Source: Oceanobacillus sojae (GTDB lineage Bacteria; Bacillota; Bacilli; Bacillales; Amphibacillaceae). From it: 64,000 bases of DNA. The stretch's first letter is position 1, and each line of letters begins with the position of its first letter. A program made the position numbers and the translations under genes. The stretch lies in contig NZ_BJYM01000004.1 of NCBI RefSeq assembly GCF_007991515.1, forward strand, positions 238,336 to 302,335, written 5' to 3'. This document shows, one piece after another, positions 19,412-27,321 of this stretch. Below the pieces are notes generated by a model that saw nothing but the letters and a program-made list of their open reading frames with translations, made no database searches and was not told the DNA's origin.

Positions 19412-19444
19412 AAAGACGCCCCCCACTTTCGTAAATTCATAATA

Positions 19445-19468
19445 CCACATCCCCCCACTATGCTCCAC
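19445..19468 (-). promoter_or_regulatory. Candidate MraZ operator: three GTGG repeats at 10-bp period
   Basis: On the minus strand GTGG occurs at 19468-19465, 19458-19455 and 19448-19445, exactly 10 bp apart, ending 33 bp before the mraZ start; a fourth GTGG lies at 19426-19423. MraZ is known to bind tandem short G-rich repeats of about one helical turn upstream of its own operon, so this is a plausible autoregulatory site. Confidence 0.5.
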
Positions 19469-19537
19469 CATTTCTTCAAAAATATTTTATATCCTTCATT
19501 TAAAGCTTCTGAATTCCTTTTTAAAAACCATAAAAAA

Positions 19538-19576
19538 AACTGTCATATCAATAGATAGACAGTTTTTATAAAAAAT
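19538..19576 (-). terminator. Intrinsic terminator downstream of bshC
   Basis: AAAAACTGTC and GACAGTTTTT arms with an inner TATC/GATA pair form a hairpin followed on the minus strand by a run of T. It lies between the bshC stop and the mraZ promoter region. A G-rich stretch on the plus strand (19585-19604, GTGGTGGGGACTTGTGGGGG) lies between it and bshC. Confidence 0.8.
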
Positions 19577-19607
19577 ATAAACTTGTGGTGGGGACTTGTG
19601 GGGGAAT

Positions 19608-21236
19608 TTACTCAACCACCCAATGTCCGATTTCCATATCAAATGGAAATGCAGTCAGCTGCGAAATAATTTCTATACCATATTGATTTAATAAAAATAA
19701 CGGATTCCAAATACGTTCCTGCAGACCTCCATATGGATGAAGTACCTGTTCCAACTGATTAAATTCATTTAATTCCCGAGAATGCTTCTTCTCAAATTCT
19801 TTATGAAAACGTTTATTCATAAATCGAATATCCTCTAATAGATAAGTTAAATTCTTTTTACTTAGAGCCTGTATGTCATCACCCATTTGATCAGCCATAT
19901 TCTGAATAGGCAGATGTGCTTCTTTAATTTTTTCAATTACTCCATCCGTTACCCGATCTATTTCCTGTCGTCCGTTCGTTCGCATATACTTCTTCCTTGT
20001 TGCCTGGACACCATTTAATATAACATCTTTAACAGTCAACTGATATTTTGTTAATATCTTTTTCGTAGAAGCGTCCAGAAACGTGAATGAAAGCCTTGGA
20101 ACCACTGGCGGCATTTGCAAGTTCATTGCATGAAAACCCGATTTCAATGCTGCCCAATAAGCTATCTCGCCAGGTCCAGCTATAAAAGCCAAAGTAGGAA
20201 ACATATATTCCTGCATGATCGGTCTAGTTACGACATTATTACTCAATTTCCAAGGTGTATTTCTGGCAATATTCATCAATTCCTGTTGCGTAAAAGAAAT
20301 TTCCTGCTGTTTTCCACTCCAGCTTCCATTTTCAGCTGCTTTCAACAAAATTCTTCCTTGCATATCATCATGGTAAAATAAATTCCCGTCTGATTTTTCA
20401 GCATCTATAGCAAGTGGGTACTCAAGGCTTTCTAATTCTTTTAGAGTTTCAGCCACAGACTTACTAATTTGCGATTGTTTCTGAATCAATTCCCGAAAAC
20501 AATCTTTCTCCAGCTTACGGAATGCAGGATTTCCAGAATCCACGAGGACAATCCCATGATTTTCAAACAATACAAAAATAAGACGTGCAAAGAAATCAAT
20601 ATAATTAGCTGCTTGATCCTCTACTTCTTGAATCAGCGTACAAAGTTCTTTTGTATGTGCTGTTTCCGGCAATGCTTCAAAAACAGCTGCAATCCACTTT
20701 TGCAATTCCTGCTTATCCAATTCCAGTTCTGAAACAGACTTCTTTCCAGCATCTGTATCTCTGGTATGAAACTTTAATTTTTTAAAGTCTCCGTCTTCTT
20801 TTGGACAGTGGATATGATTTATTTCCTCAAAATCATGATCTTCTCCAGCGATCCAAAATACTGGAATAACAGGTGTTCCTAATGCTTCTTCCTGCTGTTT
20901 CGCTAACTGAAGAATAGAAATAATTTTATTAATCGTATAGATAGGGCCAGTTAAGAGACCTGCTTGCTGGCCGCCAATGACAACTGTACTCTGCGTATCA
21001 TTTAAGCGATCAATTTGCTTTAAAGTTTCTTCTGGAGCTCCCCATTCCTTATTTAATTTATGTAATACATTTGTCAATTCATTTCGATTAAACTCTCTTT
21101 CTGATACATCTTGCAGCCGTTTATGAAAATCCTTATATGGATGGTAATCAAACAATTTTGTTATATTATCTGCTTCATTTTTATAATCAGCTACCAACTT
21201 ATTAGCAGCTGGCAAAGTTAATGGATTTATTTGCAT
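19608..21236 (-). CDS. bshC: Bacillithiol biosynthesis cysteine-adding enzyme BshC
   Basis: Catalyses the final step of bacillithiol synthesis, adding cysteine to glucosaminyl-malate, in the cytoplasm; bacillithiol is the main low-molecular-weight thiol of Bacillaceae. The family signatures TVVIGGQQAGLLTGPIYTI, PVIPVFWIAGEDHDFEEI, VLVDSGNPAFRKLE and AGPGEIAYWAALK are present, and the C-terminal coiled-coil segment is visible. 542 residues, family length. Located next to mraZ as in B. subtilis (yllA). ATG at 21236 with AAGGGG 8 nt upstream. Confidence 0.97.
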   Translation of the reverse strand: MQINPLTLPAANKLVADYKNEADNITKLFDYHPYKDFHKRLQDVSEREFNRNELTNVLHKLNKEWGAPEETLKQIDRLNDTQSTVVIGGQQAGLLTGPIYTINKIISILQLAKQQEEALGTPVIPVFWIAGEDHDFEEINHIHCPKEDGDFKKLKFHTRDTDAGKKSVSELELDKQELQKWIAAVFEALPETAHTKELCTLIQEVEDQAANYIDFFARLIFVLFENHGIVLVDSGNPAFRKLEKDCFRELIQKQSQISKSVAETLKELESLEYPLAIDAEKSDGNLFYHDDMQGRILLKAAENGSWSGKQQEISFTQQELMNIARNTPWKLSNNVVTRPIMQEYMFPTLAFIAGPGEIAYWAALKSGFHAMNLQMPPVVPRLSFTFLDASTKKILTKYQLTVKDVILNGVQATRKKYMRTNGRQEIDRVTDGVIEKIKEAHLPIQNMADQMGDDIQALSKKNLTYLLEDIRFMNKRFHKEFEKKHSRELNEFNQLEQVLHPYGGLQERIWNPLFLLNQYGIEIISQLTAFPFDMEIGHWVVE

Positions 21237-21338
21237 ATCATTTTCCCCTTATATCGAATTGGATACATTCCGTATTGTACAGAAAAAACAGTAATAATCA
21301 AACTAATCTGCTTCCAGAGGAAATTAATTGGAGTTTCC

Positions 21339-21719
21339 TTACGATAAAACCTCAAAGATGATATAAATGAAGCTTAAAATAATATACGCAGAAGAAAACA
21401 ATAAAAAGGCACTTCTCCAAACAATTTTAATTGCTTTGGAAACTTCTATTTCTGTCTGATTTCGATATTGATGAATTAAGATCCCCGCCAGACTGATTAA
21501 GAACAACAGGATAATCCATCCGAAAAAACTTTGGTCAAATAAAAGCTGTAATAAAATGCCGACACCTAAAATAAAAAATATCGCTGACCATTGGACAGCA
21601 TTATGTACCGCTTTCCACGTATGTTTTTTAGTAAGCTTTGTTATCCAATATGCCAAAAAAGTAACAATGAATGGAAATGCAATAAAAAGAGCCAGTGTAT
21701 AATAAATATAATCTCTCAT
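21339..21719 (-). CDS. DUF3397 family membrane protein
   Basis: Small polytopic membrane protein of unknown function, 126 residues, with four hydrophobic segments (near residues 6-25, 42-60, 67-84 and 105-124) joined by short basic loops. Size, topology and position next to bshC match the DUF3397 proteins of Bacillaceae; assignment is from memory of that family, not a search. Start at 21719 has AGGGGGG 6 nt upstream. It is 102 bp upstream of bshC and may be co-transcribed. panE (ylbQ), present near here in B. subtilis, is absent. Confidence 0.75.
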   Translation of the reverse strand: MRDYIYYTLALFIAFPFIVTFLAYWITKLTKKHTWKAVHNAVQWSAIFFILGVGILLQLLFDQSFFGWIILLFLISLAGILIHQYRNQTEIEVSKAIKIVWRSAFLLFSSAYIILSFIYIIFEVLS

Positions 21720-21743
21720 TCTTTCCCCCCTGCCTAAGAAAAA

Positions 21744-21894
21744 CCAAGAAAATCATTTGGTCTTTAAAATACTGATGTTCTTGCCGAGGAGATGTCCGCT
21801 ACGGAAAGCGTAGTGTATTTCTGGGATTGCGATTACTCACCCCATAAAAATCGTTGGAGCGGCTATCCTCAGCATTTTATACTTTCTTACTCTT
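21744..21894. repeat. Dispersed repeat with CCAAGAAAATC end, long copy
   Basis: Starts CCAAGAAAATCATTTGG followed by TCTTTAAAATACTGATG and CGAGGAGATGTCC, and ends TATACTTTCTTACTCTT. The same beginning and end occur at 62873-62966, where the middle (about 60 bp) is missing. The middle here contains GGGGTGAGTAATCGCA on the minus strand, a core found in other intergenic repeats. Non-coding. It occupies most of the 21720-22082 gap; a TATAAT at 21998-22003 may be the -10 of the next gene. Confidence 0.65.
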
Positions 21895-22082
21895 AAAAAA
21901 AACAAATAATTCCTAAAAAAGATACATAGATGTGATTTATTTTAGCTGATTTCGTAGGAAAATAACAGAAATAATTTTAAATTTGTCTCCTATGTATTAT
22001 AATTTAGACAAAGAAGGAAATCCACATTCATCTTTAAATGTTCTTAATGAATAAGATACTACACTATGCAGGAGGAGTTAAT

Positions 22083-22565
22083 ATGGGAAATATAAAGATA
22101 GAAAATTTACTCATCAATTTTAAAACACTGGAAAAATTTAAGCGTTTTCGCGAATACGGTAATCAAGAATTGACGATGATGGAAGATTTGGAGAATAAGA
22201 TTATTGAGAATAATAGTAAATCCCCTTTTTACGGAATCTATATTGGTGATAACTTAATAGCCAGAATGAGTTTGTACGAAGTGAGTAAGAAATATGATTT
22301 TTACTTTGAACCTTCGCAGGATTATCTAACATTGTGGAAATTAGAAGTACTTCCTGACTATCAAGGGAAGGGCTATGGAAAAGCACTTGTAGATTTTGCC
22401 AAAAGCTTTAATCTCCCTATCAAAACAAGTCCGAGAATTAACTCACATGGTTTTTGGGAAAAGATGCACTTTATCAAGCCGCATTATGAAATGGAACGTG
22501 ATTTGGGAGAAAATCCATTACTCTGGTTGCCTGAAGGCGTTGAAGAAAAAGACACGAAGCAATAA
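22083..22565 (+). CDS. ylbP: GNAT family N-acetyltransferase YlbP
   Basis: Predicted acetyl-CoA-dependent acetyltransferase of unknown substrate. 160 residues with the GNAT core: beta strand YGIYIGDNLIARMSLYEV (about residues 54-71) and the acetyl-CoA loop LEVLPDYQGKGYGKALVDFA (about 93-112) containing the QGKGYG motif. Closely matches B. subtilis YlbP in wording and position. Start at 22083 has AGGAGG 6-7 nt upstream; an earlier in-frame ATG at 22038 lacks one. It is transcribed opposite to its neighbours. Confidence 0.92.
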   Translation: MGNIKIENLLINFKTLEKFKRFREYGNQELTMMEDLENKIIENNSKSPFYGIYIGDNLIARMSLYEVSKKYDFYFEPSQDYLTLWKLEVLPDYQGKGYGKALVDFAKSFNLPIKTSPRINSHGFWEKMHFIKPHYEMERDLGENPLLWLPEGVEEKDTKQ

Positions 22566-22583
22566 GCTTCCTGTCTTTTTTTT
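22546..22583 (+). terminator. Intrinsic terminator overlapping the ylbP stop codon
   Basis: AAAAAGACACGAAGC, a 5-nt loop, and GCTTCCTGTCTTTTTTTT. The left arm lies in the last codons of ylbP and the T-run follows the stop. Confidence 0.88.
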
Positions 22584-22599
22584 CATATTTAGAAAGTAT

Positions 22600-22844
22600 A
22601 AAATTCCAGCGTACGTTTTGGTGGGACAAGCAATCGTAGTTCCAGGCACAGCCCTAGACCCATAGAAATATTTCCAGTTAGTAACATTTCAAAATGTATA
22701 TCGTAAGAATTGAATAGCTGTAACCCTGACCGGTTAAATTTTAAAAATAGTTTTTATAAATGCGTGTTAAAAAAAGATTTGAATTAATTCCCAGAAATCA
22801 GGGCGAAGCGGTTTACAATCGGGTCTTTTGAACATCCTCTATAA
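22600..22844. repeat. Decayed MITE-like repeat, copy B, overlapping the 3' end of rsfA
   Basis: The right end, GTCTTTTGAACATCCTCTATAAG on the plus strand, matches the right end of copies A and D of the TGTTCAAAAAGTCC family. A left counterpart GCGTGTTAAAAAAAG is at about 22763. Further left, GGTGGGACAAGCAATCG (22619-22636) matches the core shared with the elements near 33603 and 48640. The left boundary is unclear. The last residues and stop of rsfA lie inside the right end. Confidence 0.5.
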
Positions 22845-23280
22845 GATGATTTATTTTCCCCCATACAGTTTCATATACTTCAATCCTCTTTTTTAAATCT
22901 CTATTTTCCTGAAGGGCTTCATTTAATTCTTCACGTTTCACAAAATCTTCCTGCTGCGGCATATCTGTCCGCATTTTTTCTAGCAGTTGAATGGCAGTAT
23001 CAATAGAATGAATGGAGGAAGTTTCTATTGCTGGATAAGTGATTCGCTGCTTTAACCCTGCTTTTCTTTTTTCTTTTGCAGCTTGAACTTGCTCCTGACA
23101 TTGCTTCCTTATCTTTGCATTCCAACGAAATCCGCATGCTGCTGCTGTTCTGGATAATTTTTCGGCAACTTCTTTAAATGCTTCTAATTGTGTTCTGCCT
23201 TCCTGGATACACTGTAATACTGTATCTGCTAATAATCTGTCTTCTTCTTCCGTCCAAGCATCCTGTCTTGTATCGTTCAT
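22813..23280 (-). CDS. rsfA: RsfA family prespore transcriptional regulator
   Basis: RsfA-type proteins modulate sigma-F/sigma-G dependent genes in the forespore. The N-terminus is a Myb/SANT-like domain (DAWTEEEDRLLADTVLQC to CGFRWNAKIRKQC, residues about 7-60) with the conserved tryptophans, followed by a basic linker and a C-terminal coiled coil. ATG at 23280 has AGGAGG 6 nt upstream; 155 residues, shorter than B. subtilis RsfA (YlbO). The final residues (IEDVQKTRL) and stop codon are encoded by the end of a dispersed repeat, so the original C-terminus may have been replaced or trimmed. Confidence 0.88.
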   Translation of the reverse strand: MNDTRQDAWTEEEDRLLADTVLQCIQEGRTQLEAFKEVAEKLSRTAAACGFRWNAKIRKQCQEQVQAAKEKRKAGLKQRITYPAIETSSIHSIDTAIQLLEKMRTDMPQQEDFVKREELNEALQENRDLKKRIEVYETVWGKINHLIEDVQKTRL

Positions 23281-23380
23281 AACATACCTCCTAATAGGGT
23301 TTGCTATCAATGTATGCAAAAAATAGGTATGCTAGAATCGTTTTATATTAAAATTATCCAAATCACTTCATTTTCCCCAT

Positions 23381-23416
23381 AAAAAAACAGACCACGAATT
23401 GTGATCTGCTTTTATT
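23381..23416 (-). terminator. Intrinsic terminator downstream of rpmF
   Basis: CAGATCAC/GTGGTCTG stem with a 5-nt loop followed on the minus strand by TTTTTTT, 9 bp after the rpmF stop. Confidence 0.85.
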
Positions 23417-23424
23417 ATTTGGGA

Positions 23425-23598
23425 TTAGTTACTTACAACTTCTTTTCCATCATAATGTCCGCAAGATTTGCAAACATGATGAGGTTTTGTTAATTCACCA
23501 CAGTTAGAGCATTCTACCATACCAGGTACGTGTAATTTTTTATGCGTACGGCGTTGGTTTTTTACTTTTTTGGAAGTTCTTCTTTTAGGTACTGCCAT
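23425..23598 (-). CDS. rpmF: 50S ribosomal protein L32
   Basis: Small zinc-ribbon protein of the large ribosomal subunit. The 57-residue translation begins [20 protein letters not shown] and contains [18 protein letters not shown], with four cysteines (about residues 30, 33, 43, 46) that bind zinc, so it is the zinc-containing (C+) form. AGGAGG is found upstream of the ATG. It is 45 bp downstream of ylbN (yceD-like), the widely conserved yceD-rpmF pair. Confidence 0.97.
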   Translation of the reverse strand: MAVPKRRTSKKVKNQRRTHKKLHVPGMVECSNCGELTKPHHVCKSCGHYDGKEVVSN

Positions 23599-23643
23599 GA
23601 CTTACACCTCCTTCAAAATGAAAGTAAAACTTGAATCAGATTC

Positions 23644-24174
23644 TTATTTTTCTTTCTGGTTATTATTAAGGAGAGATTCCAATTTTTTTAGTCTTGGATC
23701 GATGGACTTCTCTTCCTTAGTTTCAGATACAAATTCCCAGTCCTTCCCACTAGAAGGAGCTGCCTCATCCGAATCAGCGTTATCAGCAAAAACGCGGAAT
23801 GGAATTTCCAATAATATATTTTCCTTGATATATGGTGTTAAGTCAAGAACTTCTCCCTGAATTGGATGAATTTCTTGTTCCTGTTCTTCTCTTCCATAAT
23901 AAGCAGACGCAGAAAAGACCTCGTTTGCATCTATTTGAAACGGATAAGGAACGTCCACCAATGTACGGGCACAAGGGAGTGTCATTTCTCCTTTTAAATG
24001 AAAGTTCACATAGAACTCTTCACCATGCATGGTTATTTGCCCTGTCACATGCACTGGAGAAATTTTACGAATATCATTATTCATCATTTCCAGTTCTGTC
24101 ACATCTGCTTGGCCATCAAAGAAATACGGCTCATTTACGGAACCTTTTCTAATCTGATTAATAGTTAATTTCAT
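23644..24174 (-). CDS. ylbN: DUF177 (YceD) family protein YlbN
   Basis: Member of the DUF177/YceD family, encoded next to rpmF in most bacteria and linked in other organisms to large-subunit rRNA accumulation; the precise role is unclear. Visible features are LPCARTLVDVPYPF (the family cysteine region near residue 85), the central GEVLDLTPYIKENILLEIP and a C-terminal SIDPRLKKLESLL. ATG at 24174 follows AGAGGTG; a GTG at 24183 in frame is less likely. 176 residues. A strong promoter lies immediately upstream. Confidence 0.93.
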   Translation of the reverse strand: MKLTINQIRKGSVNEPYFFDGQADVTELEMMNNDIRKISPVHVTGQITMHGEEFYVNFHLKGEMTLPCARTLVDVPYPFQIDANEVFSASAYYGREEQEQEIHPIQGEVLDLTPYIKENILLEIPFRVFADNADSDEAAPSSGKDWEFVSETKEEKSIDPRLKKLESLLNNNQKEK

Positions 24175-24201
24175 TAAAATCACCTCTAGGCAACAAGATA
24201 A

Positions 24202-24230
24202 ATGATAAAAGAAAATGCCACGTTTGTCAA
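24202..24230 (-). promoter_or_regulatory. Sigma-A promoter of ylbN-rpmF
   Basis: On the minus strand TTGACA (24230-24225), a 17-nt spacer and TATCAT (24207-24202): perfect -35, five-of-six -10 and ideal spacing, about 28 bp before the ylbN ATG. Confidence 0.8.
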
Positions 24231-24433
24231 TATATTTTCTTTACAGAAGTAGTATTACCTAACAAAATAAGTACAAAACGTCAGCTAAACTCATTTTCAC
24301 AGCAATTTTCCCTTATATCATCCTTTTGCTTTTATTATTATTACTGTTATTATTTTAATGCTTAATATGTATGAAATTATAACCTTTTTATAAGTGAATA
24401 TCCAAACATAATACATATATTTTCGTAACTCTG

Positions 24434-24463
24434 TTTACAGCTCTGAATATGTTAAAATAGAAT
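24434..24463 (+). promoter_or_regulatory. Candidate sigma-A promoter of tmcAL (ylbM)
   Basis: TTTACA (24434-24439), 18-nt spacer, TAGAAT (24458-24463), 23 bp before the start codon. It is divergent from the ylbN promoter; the AT-rich stretch between (24231-24433) holds nothing else I recognise. Confidence 0.6.
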
Positions 24464-24486
24464 TACTTAAAAATAGAGGTGAGTGC

Positions 24487-25692
24487 ATGAAAGCTTGCGG
24501 TTTAGTTGTAGAATATAACCCTTTCCATTATGGGCATCAATATCATTTAAAACAAGCAAAAGAAAAAACAAATGCTGATTGTGTCATTGCTGTTATGAGC
24601 GGGAACTTTTTACAGCGTGGCGAGCCAGCTATTATGGATAAATACAGCCGGGCCAAGGCAGCAATTCTTGGGGGAGTCGATCTGGTTATAGAGCTGCCTT
24701 ATGTTTATGCTGTTCAGTACAGCGATTATTTTGCCAAAGGAGCGATTGACATCCTCTATCATTCTGGAGTAAATTCAATATGCTTTGGCAGTGAATCTGG
24801 AAATATCAATTCTTTTTCAGATGCTTATCTGCTCAAAAAACAGCATCATGATCAATATGAAGCTCACGTGAAAACATACTTAAATGAGGGATATGCATAC
24901 CCTGATGCAGCAACAAAAGCTTATCAAAGTATTTTTGGCATTTCTAGTATACTTGATATGTCCAAACCAAATAATATATTAGGTTTAAGTTATGTTCAGG
25001 CAATTAAAGACTCTCAGTATCCTATAAAGCCTATTACAATTAAACGTATTCAGAATAATTATCATGATACTGCAATCACAGGGAATATTGCCAGCGCGAC
25101 AAGTATCCGTAAAGAAGTGCTTAAGAATCCTTCTGCCTCTGAAACGGCGGCAGAAACAATGCCGGCAACTACTTTAGATATTCTAAAAAGTTATAAATAT
25201 GAAGCAGGCTGCTGGCACGATTGGGAGTTATATTTTCCTTTTTTAAAATATCGTGTGGAAACGATGACTTTAACGGAACTGCAACAAATAGAAGGCATTA
25301 TAGAGGGTCTTGAACATCGAATCGCACGTACCGCTTCAGAAGCTTCATCTTTTCAAGAATGGATGACTGCTTTAAAAACAAAACGGTATACATGGACTAG
25401 ACTTCAGCGTATATTTGTTCATATTTTAACTAACAAAAAAAAAGAAGAGAATATGCTAGCAAATAATATTGGGTACATGCGAGTTCTTGCTATGAATAAA
25501 ACTGGACAAGCTTATCTAAATCAACAGAAAAAGCAAACTGAGCTGCCATTTATTACAAAAATTAATCAAATACAGCATCCATTCCTGCAAACAGAAGAGA
25601 GAGCTGCCAAAGCATTTTACAGTGTCTTGCCCGGCAGTAAACATCGTAAATTCTTCTTACAGGAAATTAAATCTCCGATAATTATTAAGTGA
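24487..25692 (+). CDS. tmcAL: tRNA(Met) cytidine acetate ligase TmcAL
   Basis: Makes N4-acetylcytidine at the wobble position of elongator tRNA(Met), using acetate and ATP. The N-terminal nucleotidyltransferase-like motif GLVVEYNPFHYGHQYHL (residues 5-21, HIGH-type GHxxH), VIAVMSGNFLQRGEPAIMDK and IELPYVYAVQYSDYFAKGAI are diagnostic. The central SATSIRKEV is typical. 401 residues. AGAGGTG precedes the ATG. B. subtilis name ylbM; same position relative to ylbN-rpmF. Confidence 0.96.
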   Translation: MKACGLVVEYNPFHYGHQYHLKQAKEKTNADCVIAVMSGNFLQRGEPAIMDKYSRAKAAILGGVDLVIELPYVYAVQYSDYFAKGAIDILYHSGVNSICFGSESGNINSFSDAYLLKKQHHDQYEAHVKTYLNEGYAYPDAATKAYQSIFGISSILDMSKPNNILGLSYVQAIKDSQYPIKPITIKRIQNNYHDTAITGNIASATSIRKEVLKNPSASETAAETMPATTLDILKSYKYEAGCWHDWELYFPFLKYRVETMTLTELQQIEGIIEGLEHRIARTASEASSFQEWMTALKTKRYTWTRLQRIFVHILTNKKKEENMLANNIGYMRVLAMNKTGQAYLNQQKKQTELPFITKINQIQHPFLQTEERAAKAFYSVLPGSKHRKFFLQEIKSPIIIK

Positions 25693-25810
25693 AATTCTTT
25701 TCAGCAAGAGTTTTCGTTTTCTTCCATTGGATGGTATTACAGAAAATATTTGCTGTCGGAAATCGTAATTACTTGTCCTATCAAAGAAATTGATTTCTGC
25801 TTAATTTTAA

Positions 25811-25860
25811 AAATAAAAGGATTTCCGTATCAAGGTATGATACGGAAATCCTTTTATTTT
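25811..25860. terminator. Bidirectional terminator between tmcAL and ylbL
   Basis: Perfect 17-bp inverted repeat AAAAGGATTTCCGTATC (25815-25831) and its complement (25839-25855), loop of 7, with A/T runs on both sides; it serves the two convergent genes. The 118 bp between it and tmcAL hold nothing recognised. Confidence 0.92.
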
Positions 25861-26884
25861 ATTCATCAGTGATGCTCTCTAAATACTCAACCGCATCTTC
25901 AAAAGTATCTACTGGAACGATTTTCATATCTGTTCCTATACTTTCTGCAGTCTCAGCCGCCACTTGATAATTTGAGCCTTCACGTCCGCCTTCATTTGGA
26001 GCAAAGAAAATGTCGACTCCCTCTTTGTCGGATGCTACGACTTTCTTGTCTATTCCTCCGATCCGGCCAACATTTCCATCATAATCAATTTCACCAGTTC
26101 CACCAATTTGTTTGCCGTCAGTTAAGTCTTCTTCTACTAACTGGTCATAAATCTCTAATGAAAACATTAGTCCTGCACTTGGACCGCCTATACTGCCACT
26201 GGAAAAATGAATTTTTGGATTTACCGTAACTTCCCGGTCTGTCACAAGATTAATTCCAATTCCTATACGGCTGCCTTCATCATCTAACGGTTCTAACGCC
26301 ATATCTGCTGTATGCTCTTCATCATCTCTTTCATACATAACAGTTACAGTATCTCCCGCTTCTTTCCCGTCAATATAATTAATCAAATCTTGAGATTCAT
26401 GGACTTCTGTATCATCAATCCCAATAATCCGGTCGCCGCTTTCTAATTTACCTTCTGCAGGCAGTCCTTCCACTGCGGCAACTACATATACACCATTGTA
26501 AGAAATATCTATATCTTTATCAGCCGCTTCATAAGCGACCACTGTTGCAGCTTCCTGAGAGCTTTCCATCACTTGAAGCTGTGCAGCCATATAATCTTCC
26601 TGGGTCATTCCTTCCGGGAATACCTGATCTAACGGTAGAATATCATGATGCGGTAATAATAAAGCAGCGGCATACAAAACGGGTGTGGCCTGCATTCCGC
26701 TGACAGTTACTAAATGCATATCACCTTCACTCAAATAGCCGTCTTCCACTTCTACAATAGGATCTAACGGGTCAGCTCCACCTGGTTTTTGTATATAATA
26801 CGGTAATTGATAAACTCCTAAGAAGTAAACAATTAATACAACTGCTAATAAACCTATAACTCTCTTTTTCGATAAACGAAACAC
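25859..26884 (-). CDS. ylbL: Membrane-anchored PDZ/Lon-type protease YlbL
   Basis: Secreted, membrane-anchored serine protease of the Lon-C (S16-like) family; in B. subtilis YlbL contributes with CtpA to removal of the SOS cell-division inhibitor YneA. N-terminal membrane segment (residues about 9-28), a PDZ domain (about 130-200, YVVAAVEGLPAEGKLESGD), then the protease domain with catalytic Ser in SSGSIGGPSAGLMFSLE (near 234) and Lys in GGIDKKVVASDKEG (near 279). 341 residues. GTG start at 26884 with AAGGGG 8 nt upstream. ylbK, its upstream neighbour in B. subtilis, is absent. Confidence 0.93.
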   Translation of the reverse strand: MFRLSKKRVIGLLAVVLIVYFLGVYQLPYYIQKPGGADPLDPIVEVEDGYLSEGDMHLVTVSGMQATPVLYAAALLLPHHDILPLDQVFPEGMTQEDYMAAQLQVMESSQEAATVVAYEAADKDIDISYNGVYVVAAVEGLPAEGKLESGDRIIGIDDTEVHESQDLINYIDGKEAGDTVTVMYERDDEEHTADMALEPLDDEGSRIGIGINLVTDREVTVNPKIHFSSGSIGGPSAGLMFSLEIYDQLVEEDLTDGKQIGGTGEIDYDGNVGRIGGIDKKVVASDKEGVDIFFAPNEGGREGSNYQVAAETAESIGTDMKIVPVDTFEDAVEYLESITDE

Positions 26885-26984
26885 TTGTTATTCCCCTTCC
26901 TGGCACCCTTACTAAAAATATATCTATGGCATATTTTCATATGGTATTCGCGTATATATATCGTATATAACAAATTTATCACAG

Positions 26985-27176
26985 TGTAACTGGCTGTAAG
27001 AACTCCCTCTTCAAGGATAGAGAATAAATGAATATTCTAAACGGAAGCCGGACAGCCAGTAACATCCCGATTGGTTCAAGGGTCTTTAGGGAGGTCGCTT
27101 TCTGGTCATACCTTTAGGTACATACCCTTGTAGTACCGTCAATCAGCAGGGCAAAAAGAAAACCCCGCTGATTAAA
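26985..27176. other. Structured intergenic element of unknown identity between ylbL and ylbJ
   Basis: About 190 bp, more GC-rich than its surroundings, with nested inverted repeats: ACTGGCTGT (26989-26997) against ACAGCCAGT (27052-27060), and AATCAGC-AGGG against CCCC-GCTGATT (about 27141-27173). It also holds GGTCTTTAGGGAGGTCGC. It could be a structured RNA, a relic of an insertion element end, or a MITE. It does not match riboswitch classes I know by motif. It occupies the position of ylbK; the flanks 26885-26984 and 27177-27321 are AT-rich leader sequence. Confidence 0.45.
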
Positions 27177-27321
27177 GTTTCACTTTATTTTATTAAAATT
27201 ATACATCGGACAAGCTAGCATTATTCTACTACTTCCCACAATAATTGTACAGAGTGGATACTTCATTAAAGAAAGTATAGGCAACATAATGACACTTTCT
27301 TTCTAATAGGGGGACATCAGA

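Noticed and set aside
26985..27176. Riboswitch in front of ylbJ
   Set aside because: I compared it with motif memory for TPP, FMN, SAM, lysine, glycine, T-box, ykkC, cyclic dinucleotide and metal-sensing classes and found no match; kept only as an unidentified structured element.
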